Shown here piece by piece: positions 10,874-23,786 of a stretch of 64,000 nt of DNA. The translations under genes were made by a program, and so were the position numbers. The stretch's first letter is position 1. Each line of letters starts with the position of its first letter. Source of the DNA: Helianthus annuus (taxonomy: Eukaryota > Streptophyta > Magnoliopsida > Asterales > Asteraceae); NCBI RefSeq assembly GCF_002127325.2, contig NC_035433.2, positions 14,124,611-14,188,610 of the forward strand, written 5' to 3'. A model generated the notes under the pieces. That model was not told where the DNA came from and did no database searches. It saw only the letters and a program-made list of their open reading frames with translations.

Positions 10874-11402
10874 ACCTCGGACAGGGCCTTGCCCTTTGTA
10901 AAACTCGGACAAGTGTGTGTGTGTGTGTGGGGGGGGGCTTCCCCTGTTTGAAAATCGGACTAGAGGGGTTTGGGGATTAAAAGTCGGACCCAAGGGTAGG
11001 GGATTAAAACTCGGACAACATGGGGGTCACAAAGGTCGGACATGGGCCATGCCCCTTTGAAACTCGGACCATTATGTGAACAAGTAAAACTCGGACCAAA
11101 GCAAGGCCCCAAAAGTCGGACCATTTGCTTCATGAAACTCGGACAGAACATGGGGGTTTAAAAGTCGGACATCATCACCCCTTGTAAAGCTCGGACCCTT
11201 GTTCACTTGCCAAAAGTCGGACTACATGTCCTCTTGCCCAAAAGTCGGACAACATCTCTATTACAAAACTCAGACATCCAATCACATTAAAAGTCGGAAC
11301 ATCTAATCAAGTGAAACTCGGACCATAAACACCCTTTTAAAACTCAGAAAATTACATTAGGGTTAGGAAACTCAGACAAGTATATCAATCCAAAACTCTG
11401 AC
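10874..11402. repeat. AAA(C/G)TCGGAC short-motif array in LTR B
   Basis: Twenty copies of a 10-nt core, mostly AAACTCGGAC or AAAGTCGGAC, recur every 23-29 nt (one gap near 50) with unrelated sequence between them. The last five copies are more degenerate (CTCAGAC, CTCTGAC). Confidence 0.9.
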
Positions 11403-12448
11403 TAACAATAATGCGTGAATTCCAATTTTTGCACAGAATCAAGGCATCAGTTACAATTTTCATTCATACGATCAAAAAGCCCTACTTCATACTTTCTCAA
11501 TGCAGAATCAACACAACAATCAATATTTCATCATATAATGCATCAACATCATCAAGAAATCGATTATACAATTAGTCAATCATCATTATCACAATAATCA
11601 GAATCAAATTAAAGCACAGAACCATCATATGAAAGCTAGGGTTTACAAGTATTACAATAATCAAGAATTGATACAATCAAACAATCAATAAACGATTACC
11701 TTGAATTGATTCTAGAGAAAATGTGGAATCAAAAGTGCTGAATGTCTTGTGCCAATGATGATGGTGATGATGATTGCCAGAGAAAGTGAAAGTACGTGCT
11801 TGGATTTTTGTGAAATGATTAGTGAAAAAGGGATTAGGGTTAAGTATCACTAGGATTTCACTAATTGCTCTCTTCATCCTCAAGTATTAACTTTTACACA
11901 AGTACACCATCTCACAACAATTTCACAGTTTCACCACCAAGTTTAAGCATTTAACAATTTATCACAATTAACACATAACCATGCACAATCACACAATACA
12001 CTTCATTGTATCAAAACGTATACAATTCCATAGCAACAAATTGTGCAAATAATTAACTACACAAACACTGAACCTGCAATAAATGCGAAATAGAAATCTT
12101 GGAAATTCGAGTTGTCACAGTCGCGTTAAACTAATTACGTTTACGCATCAGTTTGCGTATAACTTTCAAGAAAGCGATGTAGAGTTTAAAATCGAACAAA
12201 AATCAAAACGTGCAAAATGTCAAACATAAATAACAAATATTGGGATCAAATCACATTGTTTTATTGATATTTGAATTGTTCAGAGTTTGTACAATGTTTT
12301 CACACGCAAAGATGTCACAGAAATGTCTTTAAAATCAATGTGCTAGGTATGCTAAGTCAACATACGAAGCAAAATGCATTTGAAATGATGTACTATATGT
12401 ACTATGTAAACAAAGCAGGTATAATGTCATGAAAACAAGAACGTAGAT

Positions 12449-15400
12449 TGTCACACCCCGACCACGTAAAACAACAAAACCGTGGCGGAAACGTCGGTGA
12501 GTTTTGTAACAGAATTATTGTTTCACAACCATGGTAATTAAAGTTATGTTTTATTTATTAAACAAGAGGATTACATTGTCTTTGGACGAAAGAAACAAGA
12601 GTACTTAACATTATTTAAACTAATCTTGCTTCTTTTATGTCACTAAGGCCCAAGTCTACCCTAGTGTATCCTGAATCAAACCTATGCACCAGCGCTTGAA
12701 AACACATGTGAAAATAGGTACGTCAGCATAAAAATGCCTGTGAGATACATAGGTTTTGTGAAAATAGGATTCATGACTTAGGTTTAAAGAAATGTTTAAT
12801 AAAAATTAGTCATGAATCTTGTTAAGTGTTTTCTTTTATAAATCATACGAAAAACTTGATAAGAAATCAGATTATATAAAAGAAAGATGCATGGTTAATT
12901 AAATAACCAAGTAAAATGAGTTGTATAAAACAAACTGTTTTGTAAAACAATGTCTTGTGAAAAATATGTTATTTATGTAAAATGTTATATGTCTAAATTG
13001 AAATGATTTAAATAACGCTACGATATGTAATATCTTAAAAGCACTTATATATAGGAAGTACCAGCGGCGTATCCACCATGCTTTTATCATATTACACACA
13101 CCTCGTTATATAAATCACTTATCAATAACTACCAAAAATGTCTTATTTAAACCAATGTCAAAATGTTTTTGTGTAAACCATGTCCAATGTCAAGTGTAAA
13201 CCATGTCATGTATAATCAAATGTAATGTATGGCAAGTAAACAGTATTTACTCAAACCATATGCGTACTGTCAATGTGTAACCAAATGTCATGTATGGTGA
13301 ATAAAAAAGTATTTACTCAACCCCATATGTAAAATGTACAAAACAATGTTTTTGAATAAACCTAAGTTGAAATCAAAAGTTATGTTTTGCAGAAAACAAC
13401 GCTTCATGATTACAAACATTTATGTAGTAATGTTTATCGCATACATTCAAACCTTGAGACTTTCGGATAAACCCTTAACAAGTTAAAGGTTTATCAATTA
13501 TGTATATCGGATTCTGTAATTCCCTGCTTCCAAACAAACCTAGGAAGCCGGGAAAGGGATTTGTCAAGTCCTATGGTACCATTACATACTACCGAGCGGC
13601 GTGATCAATGTTAATGAATGTATTATTGTCCAGTTAAACATACCAAATGTCATAACCAATGTAAGCATGCTACGTGAAAACCATGTACTAAGTATGCTAA
13701 GTAAACATACATAGTAGAAATGTTCATGAAATCAATGTGCTAGCATGCTCAGTAAACATACATAGCAGAAATGTGATGTAAATCAATGTGTCCATATGCT
13801 GAGTAAACATATGCGACAAAAGTGTCTTATGAAATCAATGTGCTAGCATGCTCAGTCAACATACATAGCAAAACATAATTGAAATCATGTACTATATGTG
13901 TACTAAGTGAACATTGCATGTTTATGTCACAAAAAGCAATGAAAGCCTGAAAGTAACAGGTATGTACATGTGTATCACCCCAAAGTATTTGAAAGCGGTA
14001 AAAGAGGGGACTATGTACTCACATAATCACCTTGAAAACATTTAAAAAGAAGGGGGTCTATGTACTCACTTGGGATTTCCTATTAGCCTTGAAATAAAGA
14101 CCAAATAAAGCTTCAAGGATCACGGAATCAAACGACACCTAATATAGGTAACTACGTTACTAATCGGATCCTAAATCAGGAGATAGGATAGAATGAAGTT
14201 CTATAAATAACATGAGTATTGGAACTCATATGGCATGATTTAATAGACTTAACATTCTGATAAGAAAGTTATCCTAAGTGCTTTTGACCCGTTTCGACCC
14301 GTTAAGGTAGTTTAAGCTACTTTAACGTGTCGTTTGCGTAAAACTAAGGTTGGATGGTTATCTATGTCCTATGTTAAGTCTTACATGCCCAATTATGTTT
14401 AAATATATTATTAAATCAGTTTAGATGTCAAAAACTTGATCACATATGCAAAATATGAATTTATGCTCAAAAAGGGCATTTTGGTCATTTTCAATGGGCA
14501 CATAAATGACTTAATGAATAACTAACTAACCAGCCTAAGTGATCATAAGGTATAACCTCAGTAGGTTATTCCCTATGCAACTATGATCACTAAATAAGTT
14601 TGGTCGGATCCTAATGATCGACTAAACGAGTCGGGTTCGAAAGTCTAAGCGATTGTCGAGACCGCTTAACTTACGACCCTAAACAAGCACTAAACTAGTA
14701 GTGACGAGTTAAACATGTTTAACTAAGTTAGAAAACTGATTTGGCATCAAAACAAAGTGTTTTGATGCCTAAAAGTAGTTCCGTCGTAAAATGCGCATAA
14801 ATACGCATTTTGACCGAAACTTTGACTCGTCACTACGCCTAGTCAACGTGGTAATCAGTAGGTATAATTGCTAAGGATTATAACCATCGTGATTACAATC
14901 ACGTGGCAAAGTTCGATTGAACTTTGATTTGACCAATTGATGGTCAAAACCGAAAGTCCAACGGTTAGTCAAATTGTTTGACTTTAAGCTCTAAATGGCT
15001 GAAAATAATAACTAAGCCATGAAAGAACACTTACAAGGCTCTATGGCTGAATGATTGGACTAGAAGAACTTAGTTAGGTGGCTCCCAAAGATGGAAATCC
15101 TCCACTTAGAGTTCAAAGATGAAGAAAAGATTGAATGTGCAAGAATGAAGTGAAAGATCATGGCTATTTATACTTGTGGATGATTTGTAGGATCATTCCA
15201 AGTATTTATGTATTGCCCAAGCATTAAATCTTGGCCATACATGTGTTATAGCCAGCTAATATTACTTGGAAAGGTGTTAACTTGGAGCCCAAAACAAGAA
15301 AAATTGCATAAAAGGCCCTCAAGAACAAGCTGGCAGCTGAAATGAACATTCTGTCGCTGGCACTCTCTCGCGCCTCGCATAGGATGCAGGTCTGGCCTTC

Positions 15401-16387
15401 GCGGCCCACGACCTAGTGCCCAGAAGTTTCTGTTTTGTTCAGTTTCAGTCCCTGCATGCCTATAACTTGGTTTTTGACACGTTTAAGCCCCGTTAACCCA
15501 TTTTCAAGGCTCTACAATGATGTTAAAGTATAGGGGACTTGAAATATGCTTGAAAATATCACAGATGTTGGTTCGTTTAGTCGTACGATCGCGTTATTCG
15601 GCTAATTATGACGAAACTTGAACGAACGCGAAAACGATCCAAATTAAGCAACGAATGATATTTTTGCACTCCAATCGCTAAAATAAAATATTTTGGTGAG
15701 TACAAAAATTTTTGGATGTCCAGATGTGGTCAGAACGTAAGATATGCGCGTAAATGCAAACTTACGCAGTTTTTGACGCTTTTAGTCCCTATGATCAAAT
15801 AAGCGCATTTTCGCATACCGAACCACTCAAAGCTTATTTCTAAGCTATGTTAAGGTTATTTATGGTATCTTTAGCTTATGATCATGTTCCGAAATGTACG
15901 TTGCCATACGAAACGGCAGACTTTTGCAGTTTGACGCAATTATTCCCTGTGAGCGAATAAACTTGTTTTTGCCATTTCAAACCCTTTAAAACTTATTTCT
16001 AAGTTATGTAAAGGTTATTTAAGGCATGTTAAGCTTATGTTGCTATTTCAGAGTGTTTTTCACGTTAAACTAATTATGTTTACGCATCAGTTTGCATATA
16101 ACTTTCTAGAAAGCGATGTGGAGTTTAAAATCGAACAAAAATCAAAACGTGCAAAATGTCAAACATAAATAACAAATATTGGGATCAAATCATATTGTTT
16201 AATTGATATTTGAATTGTTCAGAGTTTGTACAATGTTTACACAAGCAAAGATGTCACATAAATGTCTTTAAAATCAATGTGCTAGGTATGCTAAGTCAAC
16301 ATACGAAGCAAAATGCATTTGAAATCATGTACTATATGTACTATGTAAACAAAGCATGTATAATGTCATGAAAACAAGAACGTAGAT
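12449..16387 (-). mobile_element. Element M LTR, copy 2, plus 129-bp linker
   Basis: The unit starts TGTCACACCCCGACC and the LTR ends at 16258 (GATGTCACA). A linker to 16387 is nearly identical to 12320-12448. It is followed at 16388 by another TGTCACACCCCGACC. Flanking pentamers (TAGAT left, TAAAT right) are not an exact duplication. The minus-strand TATA is at about 15165-15172 (TATTTATA on plus) and a GC-rich module lies at 15365-15412. No coding sequence is seen in this 3.9 kb. Confidence 0.75.
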
Positions 16388-17814
16388 TGTCACACCCCGA
16401 CCACGTAAAACAACAAAACCTCGGCGGAAACGTCGGGGAGTGTTGTAACAAAATTATTGTTTCACAACCATGGTAATTAAAGTTTTGTTTTATTTATTAA
16501 ACAAGCGGATTACATTGTCTTTAAACAAAAGAAAGAAGAGTACATAACATTATTTAAACTAATCTTGCTTCTTTTATGTCACTAAGGCCCGAGTCCACCC
16601 TAGTGTATCCTGAATCAAACCTATGCACCAGCGCCTGAAAACACATGTGAAAATAGGTACGTCAGCATAAAAATACCTGTGAGATACATAGGTTTTGTGA
16701 AAATAGGATTCATGACTTAGGTTTAAAGAAATGTTTAATAAAAATTAGTCATGAATCTTGTTAAGTGTTTTCTTTTATAAATCATACGAAAAACTTGATA
16801 AGAAATCAGATTATATAAAAGAAATATGCATGGTTAATTAAATAACCAAGTAAAATGAGTTGTATAAAACAAACTGTTTTGTAAAACAATGTCTTGTGAA
16901 AAATATGTTACTTATGTAAAATGTTATATGTCTAAATTGAAATGATTTAAATAACGCTACGATATGTAATATCATAAAACCACTTATATATAGGAAGTAC
17001 CAGCGGCGTATCCACTATGCTTTTATCATATTACACACGCCTCGTTACTTAAATCACTTACCCAAACAAACCAACCAAATGTCTTGTTTAAACAAACGTT
17101 AAATGTTTATGAGTAAATAATTGTCTATTGTCAAACTGTAAATCATGTAACGTGTAAACCAATGTTAAATGTTTATGTCAAATGTAAATTATGTAATGTG
17201 TATATCAATGTCAAAATGTGTATTTCAAATGTAAATCATGTAATGTGTAAACAAATGTCATGTATGGTAAGTGAAATATATCAACTAAACCATAGGTAAA
17301 ATGCACAAAAACAAGGTATTGAAGTAAAACATAGTTTAAATCAAAGTTATGTTTTGTGGAAATGCATGCTATACTGATACAAACCTCTATGCGGTATTGT
17401 GAAAATGCATACATTCAAGCCTTGAGACTGTGGCGAGAAACCTTTAAACAAATTAAAGGTTTATCTGAGTTATGTGTATCGAATTCGGTCATTCCTTCCA
17501 TCCAAACATACCTAGGATGTCAGGAACGAGAGTTGTCAATTCCTATGGTACCACTACCTACTAACGAACGGCATGGCCAATGTTAATGAACGTATTTTTG
17601 TCCCATTTAAACAAACCAAATGTCATACCAAAATGTAAGCATGTTTTATGAAAATAATGCACTAAGTATGCAACAAATGAACATACATAGCGGGAAATGT
17701 AATGTAAAACAATGCACTAAGTATGCATTAAATGGACATACATAGCGTGAAATGTAATGTAAAACAATGCACTAAGTATGCACTAAATGGACATACATAG
17801 CGTGAAATGTAATG

Positions 17815-18589
17815 GTATCGTTTCGTGGGCAAACATGGTTTGGTTCACTCAATGTATCCCGAGACATTCGTTTCATATGTGGCTTGTCTGCAAATATAAG
17901 CTAAAGACGCAAGACAGATTGGCCGCCTGGGAAGTAGGAAGCGAAACTAACTTAAGGTTAATGTGTTGTCCTCTTTGTAGGTACGGCCGGGACTCGCGTG
18001 ATCATCTCTTCTTTCAATGTTCTTTCGCGTCTAAAATTTGGAACAGTGTGAAGACAATGGTGGATTTGGATAGTGTAACTGACAATTGGAGTTCTATTAT
18101 GATATGGATGGCTCAATATGCTGATTCGAAGAAGTTGGTTCATGTTTTTTGCAAGATTCTTATAGCAGCATCTTCGTACTTTGTTTGGCAAGAGAGAAAT
18201 AATCGCTTATTCTCTCAAAATTGCCGAACTCCCGAACAGGTGGCGCAGGTGATTGTTCATACGGTCCGGTTAAAAGTGATGGGGTTCAAAGAGGACAACA
18301 ATCCGGTGAACAGAAGAGTTTTAGAGAAATGGAAGATCTCCACAGAGAATCAAGTTAATGATCCAGGCTAAATGAGTTAATCTGAGTCTTGGGTGTCTAG
18401 TTTAGTTGTGGCCGTGTTTGTTTTGTCGTCCTTTGTAGTTCTGGGCTGTTTTTGTCTTTGGTTGTGTTTGTTTTTTGGATTGCCTAGGCTTGGTATGCCA
18501 AGTCTAGTAGTGTGTGCCAGTTTCTTGTCACACCCTGTTTTTTCTTTTGATATATAAAATTCACCGGGGTAGCCCTTTACCCAAAAAAA
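17815..18589 (+). mobile_element. 5'-truncated L1-type LINE with 10-bp target duplication
   Basis: The 775-bp insert is flanked by AAATGTAATG at 17805-17814 and 18590-18599. It ends CACCGGGGTAGCCCTTTACC followed by a short A tract, the same 3' end as the LINEs ending at 42284 and 61238. It interrupts the 55-bp repeat array. Confidence 0.93.
17816..18371 (+). pseudogene. LINE ORF2 C-terminal fragment (zinc-binding zf-RVT region)
   Basis: The frame is open from the insertion point to a TAA at 18369-18371 and matches residues about 1043-1224 of the intact ORF2 at 57349-61023. It includes W-x-Q-CIPRH, KTQDRL--WE, the cysteine/histidine cluster MCCPLC-(8)-H-(4)-C, and FVWQERN-RLF. The endonuclease and polymerase domains are missing because of 5' truncation during target-primed reverse transcription. 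It cannot function alone. Confidence 0.85.
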
Positions 18590-20957
18590 AAATGTAATGT
18601 AAAACAATGCATTAAGTATGCACTAAATGGACATCCATAGCAAAAACATAATGAAATCATGTACTATAAGTGTACTAATGAACATAACAAGCATATGATA
18701 TGAAAACATGGAAAGCACGAGAGTAACATGTAGGAACATGTGTTTCACCCCAAAATGTTTGAAAAACAGTAAAAAGAGGGGTCTATGTACTCACTTGAGA
18801 TTGCTCAATAGTCTTTAGACAACCACCAAGCAATGCTAGAAAGATCACGGAATCAAACGGCACCTAATATAGGTAACTACGTTAATAAACGGACCTAGAT
18901 CGGAGGATCGGATAAAATGTGGTTTCGTAAACCAAATGAGCATAAGAACTCATGTAATATGGTTTAACAAAGCCTACATTCTAAAACGGAATCTATCCTA
19001 AGTGCTTACGACCCATTACGACCCGTTTAGGTAGCTTACGCTACTTTAACACGTCGTTCGCGTAAAACGCGTTCGGACCGCCTAACTAGTCCTATGACAA
19101 GTAAAATATGCCTTAACATGCCTAATAATGTTGCCTAATCAGTTTAGATATAAAAAATTATGTTACATATGCTTAAAATGAATTTTGGCGCCAAAAGGGC
19201 ATTTTGGTCATTTTTCCTAAGGCATATAATTTCCTATCATACAACTAAGTAGACAAAGTGACCATAAATATAACCTCGGAAGGTTATTCCTTATGCAATT
19301 ATGGTCACAAAATGTGTTTGGTCAGATCCTAATGATCGACCAAACGGGTCGGGTTCGAAAGTCTAAGCGGTTGTTTAGACCGCTTACCTTTACGACCCTA
19401 TTTAAGCATTAAACCTAAAGTGACGAGCTAAACATGTTTAACGAAGTTTGAAAAACAGGTTTGGTATCAAAACAAAGGGTCTGGATACCTAAAAGTAGTT
19501 TGGTTACAAAATACGCAAGAATACGCATTTTGGTTGAAACTACGACTCGTCACTATGCCTAAATAACGTGGTAATCAGTAGGTATAGTCACAAGTGACTA
19601 TAACGATCGTGATTACGCTCACGTTATGAAGTTCAAACGAACTTCGTGTTGACCATAAACTAGTTAAAGCTGAAAGTCAAACACTGTTTGACTTTCATGC
19701 TTAAAAAGCGTAAAAGAACGAAGGAATACTTACAACGGGTCTAAGCAATGGAGTTTTGATCCAATTATTCTCAGGTAAGAAGTGAAAACACTTCAACTTA
19801 GAGAACAAATCAGATCAAGTGTGAGTTTGAAGGCAAATGGGTGGGGGTATTTATAGTTTTCGGAGAGCCGTTAAGATCATTCATCGTAAAACGATTTTTG
19901 ATCTCAACTGTACACATGCACCCATGGTTTTGGAATACCATGGGCACCTAAAATGGCCCATAGATTGCATGAAAAACCATTTGCAAGTGACCAAATCAGT
20001 TGGAACAAGCTGGAAACAGCTGGGAAAGATTCTGTGCAGATCTGATACTAGTACGTGCCCCGCGTAAGAGTCAGAGGGGGGTTTACGTGGGCCGCCTGAG
20101 ATCCACAGTTCAACAACAGCTTATATATTTACAGAAATGGTCCCTGCAGTTGATTTAGGCCTATTTCGACTCATTTAAGGCCCGTTAAGCCAACTTCAAG
20201 GGCCTAAAATGATGCCTAAGCATAGTGGACGTGAAACATGCTCAAAAATATGTCGGATGTTGGTTCGTTTGGCCGTACGATCACGTTATTCGGTTAATTA
20301 CGATGAAATACAAACGAACGCGCAAAATGATCCAAAATACGCGACGAATGGAATTTTATCATGCCAATCACTAGAGTAAAATATTTTAGTGGTTACATAA
20401 ATTTTTGGATGTCCGGATGTATTCAGAACGTAAGATATGCGCGAAAATGCAAACTTATGCACTTTTTGACGCTTTTAGTCCCTGAATGACCAAAAAGATT
20501 ATTTTAGCACACCGAACCCCTCAATGCCTATTTCTATGCTATGTAAAGGATATTTATGGTATGTTTAACTTATGATCAAGTTCCGGATTGTCCGTTACAG
20601 TACGAATCGGCATACTTTCGCAGTTTGTCGAATTAGTCCCTGTAAGCGAATAAACTTGATTTTGCCATACCAAAGCCTTCAAAACTTATTTCTAAGTTAT
20701 ATAAAGGTTATTAAGATATGTTAAGCATATGTTGATGTTCAAGAGTGTTTGTCGCGTTAAACTGGTTACGTTTACACACCAGTTTGCGTATAACTCTCTA
20801 GAAAGTGATATAGAGTTTGAAATTGAACAAAAACCAAAACATGAAAAATGTCAAACATAAACAAACAAACATTGGGGTCAAATAATATTGTTTTATTGAT
20901 AACTGCACTGTTTACAATGATTACAAGCACAGGTGTCACAGTCTCCCCTACTTGTGG

Positions 20958-20976
20958 AAATTTCGTCCCAAAATTT
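20958..20976 (-). other. Conserved hairpin before the M polypurine tract
   Basis: On the minus strand AAATTTTG-GGA-CGAAATTT, an 8-bp stem with one G-U pair and a GGA loop, ends 17 nt before the 3' LTR (20940). Confidence 0.7.
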
Positions 20977-22782
20977 GTTTAGAGGAAACTCGTGAGAATA
21001 GATGTGGATATTTCGCCTTCATTTGATCTTCACGTTCCCAAGTAAACTCGAGTCCACGTTTAGATTCCCAGCAAACTTTGACCAATGGAATGCGCTTGCG
21101 TTTAAGCCACTTGACTTCACTGTCCATGATTTCCACAGGTTTCTCAACAAAATGCATCGTGTTTTCAACACGAATTTCATCAAGTGGTATGTGGAGGTTC
21201 TCATCAGCTAAACACTTCTTGAGATTGGACACGTGAAAGGTTGGATGAACGTTTCCAAGTTCAGGAGGTAACTCCAGTCTGTAGGTTACCTTATCGATTC
21301 TTTCAACGATCTTGAATGGTCCAACATATCTAGGTGCAAGTTTTCCTGTCTTTCCAAATCTGATCACACCTTTCCAAGGTGAGACCTTAAGTAATACATG
21401 ATCACCGACTTGAAATTCCAAGGGCTTGCGTCGTCGGGCCGCGTAACACTTTTGACGGCTTCTAGCTGTCTGAAGGTTATCACGAACTTTCTGAACCTTA
21501 TCTGTTGTCTCTAGAATGAGGTCAGGTCCAGTAAGCTGAGCCTCACCGATCTCATTCCAGCAGACTGGTGAACGACATTTTTGACCATAGAGAGCCTCGA
21601 AAGGAGCCATGTTGATGCTGGAGTGATAACTGTTGTTGTAGGAGAATTCAATCAATGGAAGATACGAATCCCAACTACCACCAAAATCGATCACACAAGC
21701 TGTAAGCATACCCTCCAAAGTCTAGATTGTTCTTTCAGTTTGGCCATCTGATTGTGGATGATAAGCTGTGCTCAGATTAAGTTGTGTCCCCATAGCAGAT
21801 TGCATGGTTCTCCAAAAACGAGATAAGAATCGAGCATCTCTGTCAGAAATAATGTTCAAAGGAACACCATGTCTAGATACAATTTCATCCACATAAATTT
21901 TAGCAAGCTTGTCAGCAGATAGATCCTCACAGATCGGCAAGAAATGTGCTGAGTTTGTAAGACGATCAACAACTACCCAGATGGCGTCATGACCTCTCTT
22001 AGTGCGCGGAAGTTTGGTAATAAGATCCATAGCAATGTTTTCCCATTTCCAAACTGGAATCTCTGGTTGCTCCAGTAAACCAGAGGGATGTTGATGTTCA
22101 GCCTTAACCTTAAGACAAGTAAGGCATTTTGATACGTATAAGGCAATGTCTTTCTTCATACCAGGCCACCAATACTGAGTACGAAGATCCTTATACATTT
22201 TATCTGAGCCAGGATGAATAGAATAACGAGACTTATGGGCTTCATCCATAAGCAAGGTGCGAAGATTATCTTGACTTGGGACCCATAAACGGTCCATGAA
22301 ATAATATGATCCATTGTCCTTCAGTTCAAGATCAGGCTTAATGTGATAGGGTAATTCCTTACCCATCAATCTTTGTGAAACACAAGTGTGTTGAGCCTGA
22401 GAGATGCGGGTTTGGATATCAGATCGAGCTTGAATATCAGATTGAACACAAACACAATGAAGCTTGACACGTTCTTTACGACTCAAAGCGTTAGCCACGA
22501 CATTCGCCTTACCAGGATGGTAGCGAATCTCCAATCATAGTCGTTTAGAAGCTCAACCCAACATCGTTGCCTCATGTTGAGTTCTTTCTGATTGAAGATA
22601 TGCTGAAGACTTTTGTGGTCCGTGAAAACCACACATTTTGTACCATACAAATAATGTCTCTAGATCTTGAGAACGAAGACAACTGCACCCAACTCAAGAT
22701 CATGAGTGGTGCAGTTCTTCTCATGTATCTTCAACTGCCTTGATGCATATGCTATAACTTTGTTCCTTTACATGAGAACACA

Positions 22783-22787
22783 ACCAA
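22783..22787. repeat. Target-site duplication of E1, left
   Basis: ACCAA, repeated at 32548-32552 after the 3' LTR. Removing E1 and one copy joins the M coding sequence (GLG to CVLM). Confidence 0.95.
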
Positions 22788-23035
22788 TGTGACACTCTAG
22801 GTTTTTTTTTTCCGAACGAACACCTTGTAATATTTCGTGTATATAAATATTATTAAATGGAAACGTGATCTTTATTTGTTTAATGTGTGTTGAATATACG
22901 TATTATATATAAATGTACGTGAGTCGAGACCATGACTCGCAACCGGGCGGTTGCGAGTGGGCCTTTGGGCCGTAACCGGTTTGGGTCGAAACCCCAAGCC
23001 CAACCCGAAACCCCCTTAGTCTTGTTGACACTTGG

Positions 23036-23042
23036 TATATAA
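23036..23042 (+). promoter_or_regulatory. E1 LTR TATA box
   Basis: TATATAA, 248 bp into the LTR, followed after about 30 nt by a pyrimidine/CA-rich tract suited to a start site. The same box is at 30416-30422 in the 3' LTR. Confidence 0.6.
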
Positions 23043-23786
23043 TCCCCCACTTTCCTTCATTTCCTTCATTTTGCACAACACACCAACACACTTCTCCTAT
23101 TTTCCTCTCAACTAGAAACCCTCAACAACACACCCCAATCCCTTCCTATTTTCGGTTCAAGCAAGGATCCCGGACAAGAAACTCGGTCAAGATCATCACC
23201 CGGACGCTCCATCTTCTCGGTTCCTTTCTCTTTGTTTTCGGCTCCTTCTTCTTCTTCACAACCGGTTAGTATTATCCTTGTGCATAGGATTTATGTTATG
23301 TTGAATGGACTTGTATGCTTGGTTCATAGTGTTGTGTATGAATTTAGGATGATTTGTGAAGTTGAATATATGTGATAACATGTTTAAATGGCAAGAAAAA
23401 GGGGTAGTTTAAAAGTGTTCATAGCCAAACATATTATGCTTTATTATTCTTGCAAAATGATGTTGCTAGACTTAAGATTTCGGCTACAAATAATATGTTT
23501 CTTGTTCTTACATGACAATCTTGTTTGAAATATATGATTTTCGGTTCAAAATGCATGGTTATGATTAACATGAAAACCCTAGAAAAACTATGAACTTGAT
23601 GAACTTGTTGAAGATAGTTTGAAGATTTAAAATGGCAAAGTTTGATCCAAATTTTATTATAGGCAGATTAGGAAAAGTGTTTGTAGAAACCTTATTGGTA
23701 GTTTCCTAATCTGGGTCTGATTTCATATGTACAATTTGGACTGTCATATCTGCATCATCACGTGTACATGAAAGTGACAGCATTCC

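Larger units (their letters stand above)
9619..12119 (-). mobile_element. Solo LTR, family B (2501 bp), chromovirus type
   Basis: The LTR begins TGTCACACCCCC and ends GTTGTCACA on the plus strand, so it is the reverse complement of the usual GGGGGTGTGACA end next to a PBS. Identical 5-bp duplications GTCGC flank it at 9614-9618 and 12120-12124. The empty site (GTTTGTCGCGTTAAACTGG) is seen at 20747. It is therefore a complete solo LTR left by recombination between the two LTRs of a former element. Confidence 0.93.
8639..12448 (-). mobile_element. Element M LTR, copy 1 (partial), interrupted by solo LTR B
   Basis: 8639-9618 and 12120-12448 together match 15084-16387, the corresponding part of copy 2. 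The LTR proper ends at 12319 (GATGTCACA). Then comes a 129-bp linker that resembles the repeat region inside the same LTR family. The left end is cut by the copia insertion. A minus-strand TATA (TATTTATAC on plus, near 8735) and a GC-rich stretch near 8925-8970 are present. Confidence 0.75.
17655..18640. repeat. 55-bp tandem repeat in the M LTR, split by a LINE
   Basis: Units of about 55 bp containing CACTAAGTATGCACTAAATG and ACATACATAGCG repeat three times before 17814 and once after 18590. The homologous LTR at 37676-37830 has three units. A degenerate form lies at 13660-13890. Confidence 0.85.
16388..20940 (-). mobile_element. 3' LTR of element M (with a LINE inside)
   Basis: It runs from TGTCACACCCCG (16388) to GGTGTCACA (20940). 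It is followed on the minus-strand upstream side by the purine-rich tract and the end of M pol (20948), which makes it the 3' LTR. Without the 775-bp LINE and its duplication the LTR is about 3.77 kb. The minus-strand TATA (TATTTATAG on plus) lies near 19850, and a GC-rich module at 20050-20100 sits upstream of it. The rest of the LTR has no coding content. Confidence 0.85.
20948..22787 (-). pseudogene. Element M pol remnant: RNase H, integrase, chromodomain
   Basis: On the minus strand this continues the M reverse transcriptase (32553-33621) after the E1 insertion. RNase H (22787-22540) has stops and frame changes, including a 1-nt deletion just before the NDYD...[10 protein letters not shown] motif at 22535. 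Integrase is open from 22534 to a TAG at 21722-21724, where a Gln codon is expected before TLE-ML. It then continues to 20948, with [32 protein letters not shown] and a C-terminal chromodomain ([21 protein letters not shown]). These are Tekay/Del hallmarks. The chromodomain is thought to guide integration to heterochromatin. The copy is dead. Confidence 0.85.

Noticed and set aside
10919..10937. GT/G homopolymer-rich tract
   Set aside because: A short simple repeat (GTGTGT then nine Gs) in the LTR array, of no evident function and prone to sequencing error.
10874..11402. Possible CRISPR-like array (short repeat, variable spacers)
   Set aside because: Repeats are only about 10 nt, spacing is irregular, the setting is a plant LTR with TSD, and there are no cas genes.
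12443..16263. Target duplication TAGAT/TAAAT around LTR copy 2
   Set aside because: The pentamers differ by one base and the same flanks are part of a larger duplicated linker, so they are not good evidence for an insertion event.
17787..18371. Independent zinc-finger gene
   Set aside because: It is the C-terminus of LINE ORF2 in a TSD-flanked, A-tailed insertion; the first codons are LTR repeat sequence.
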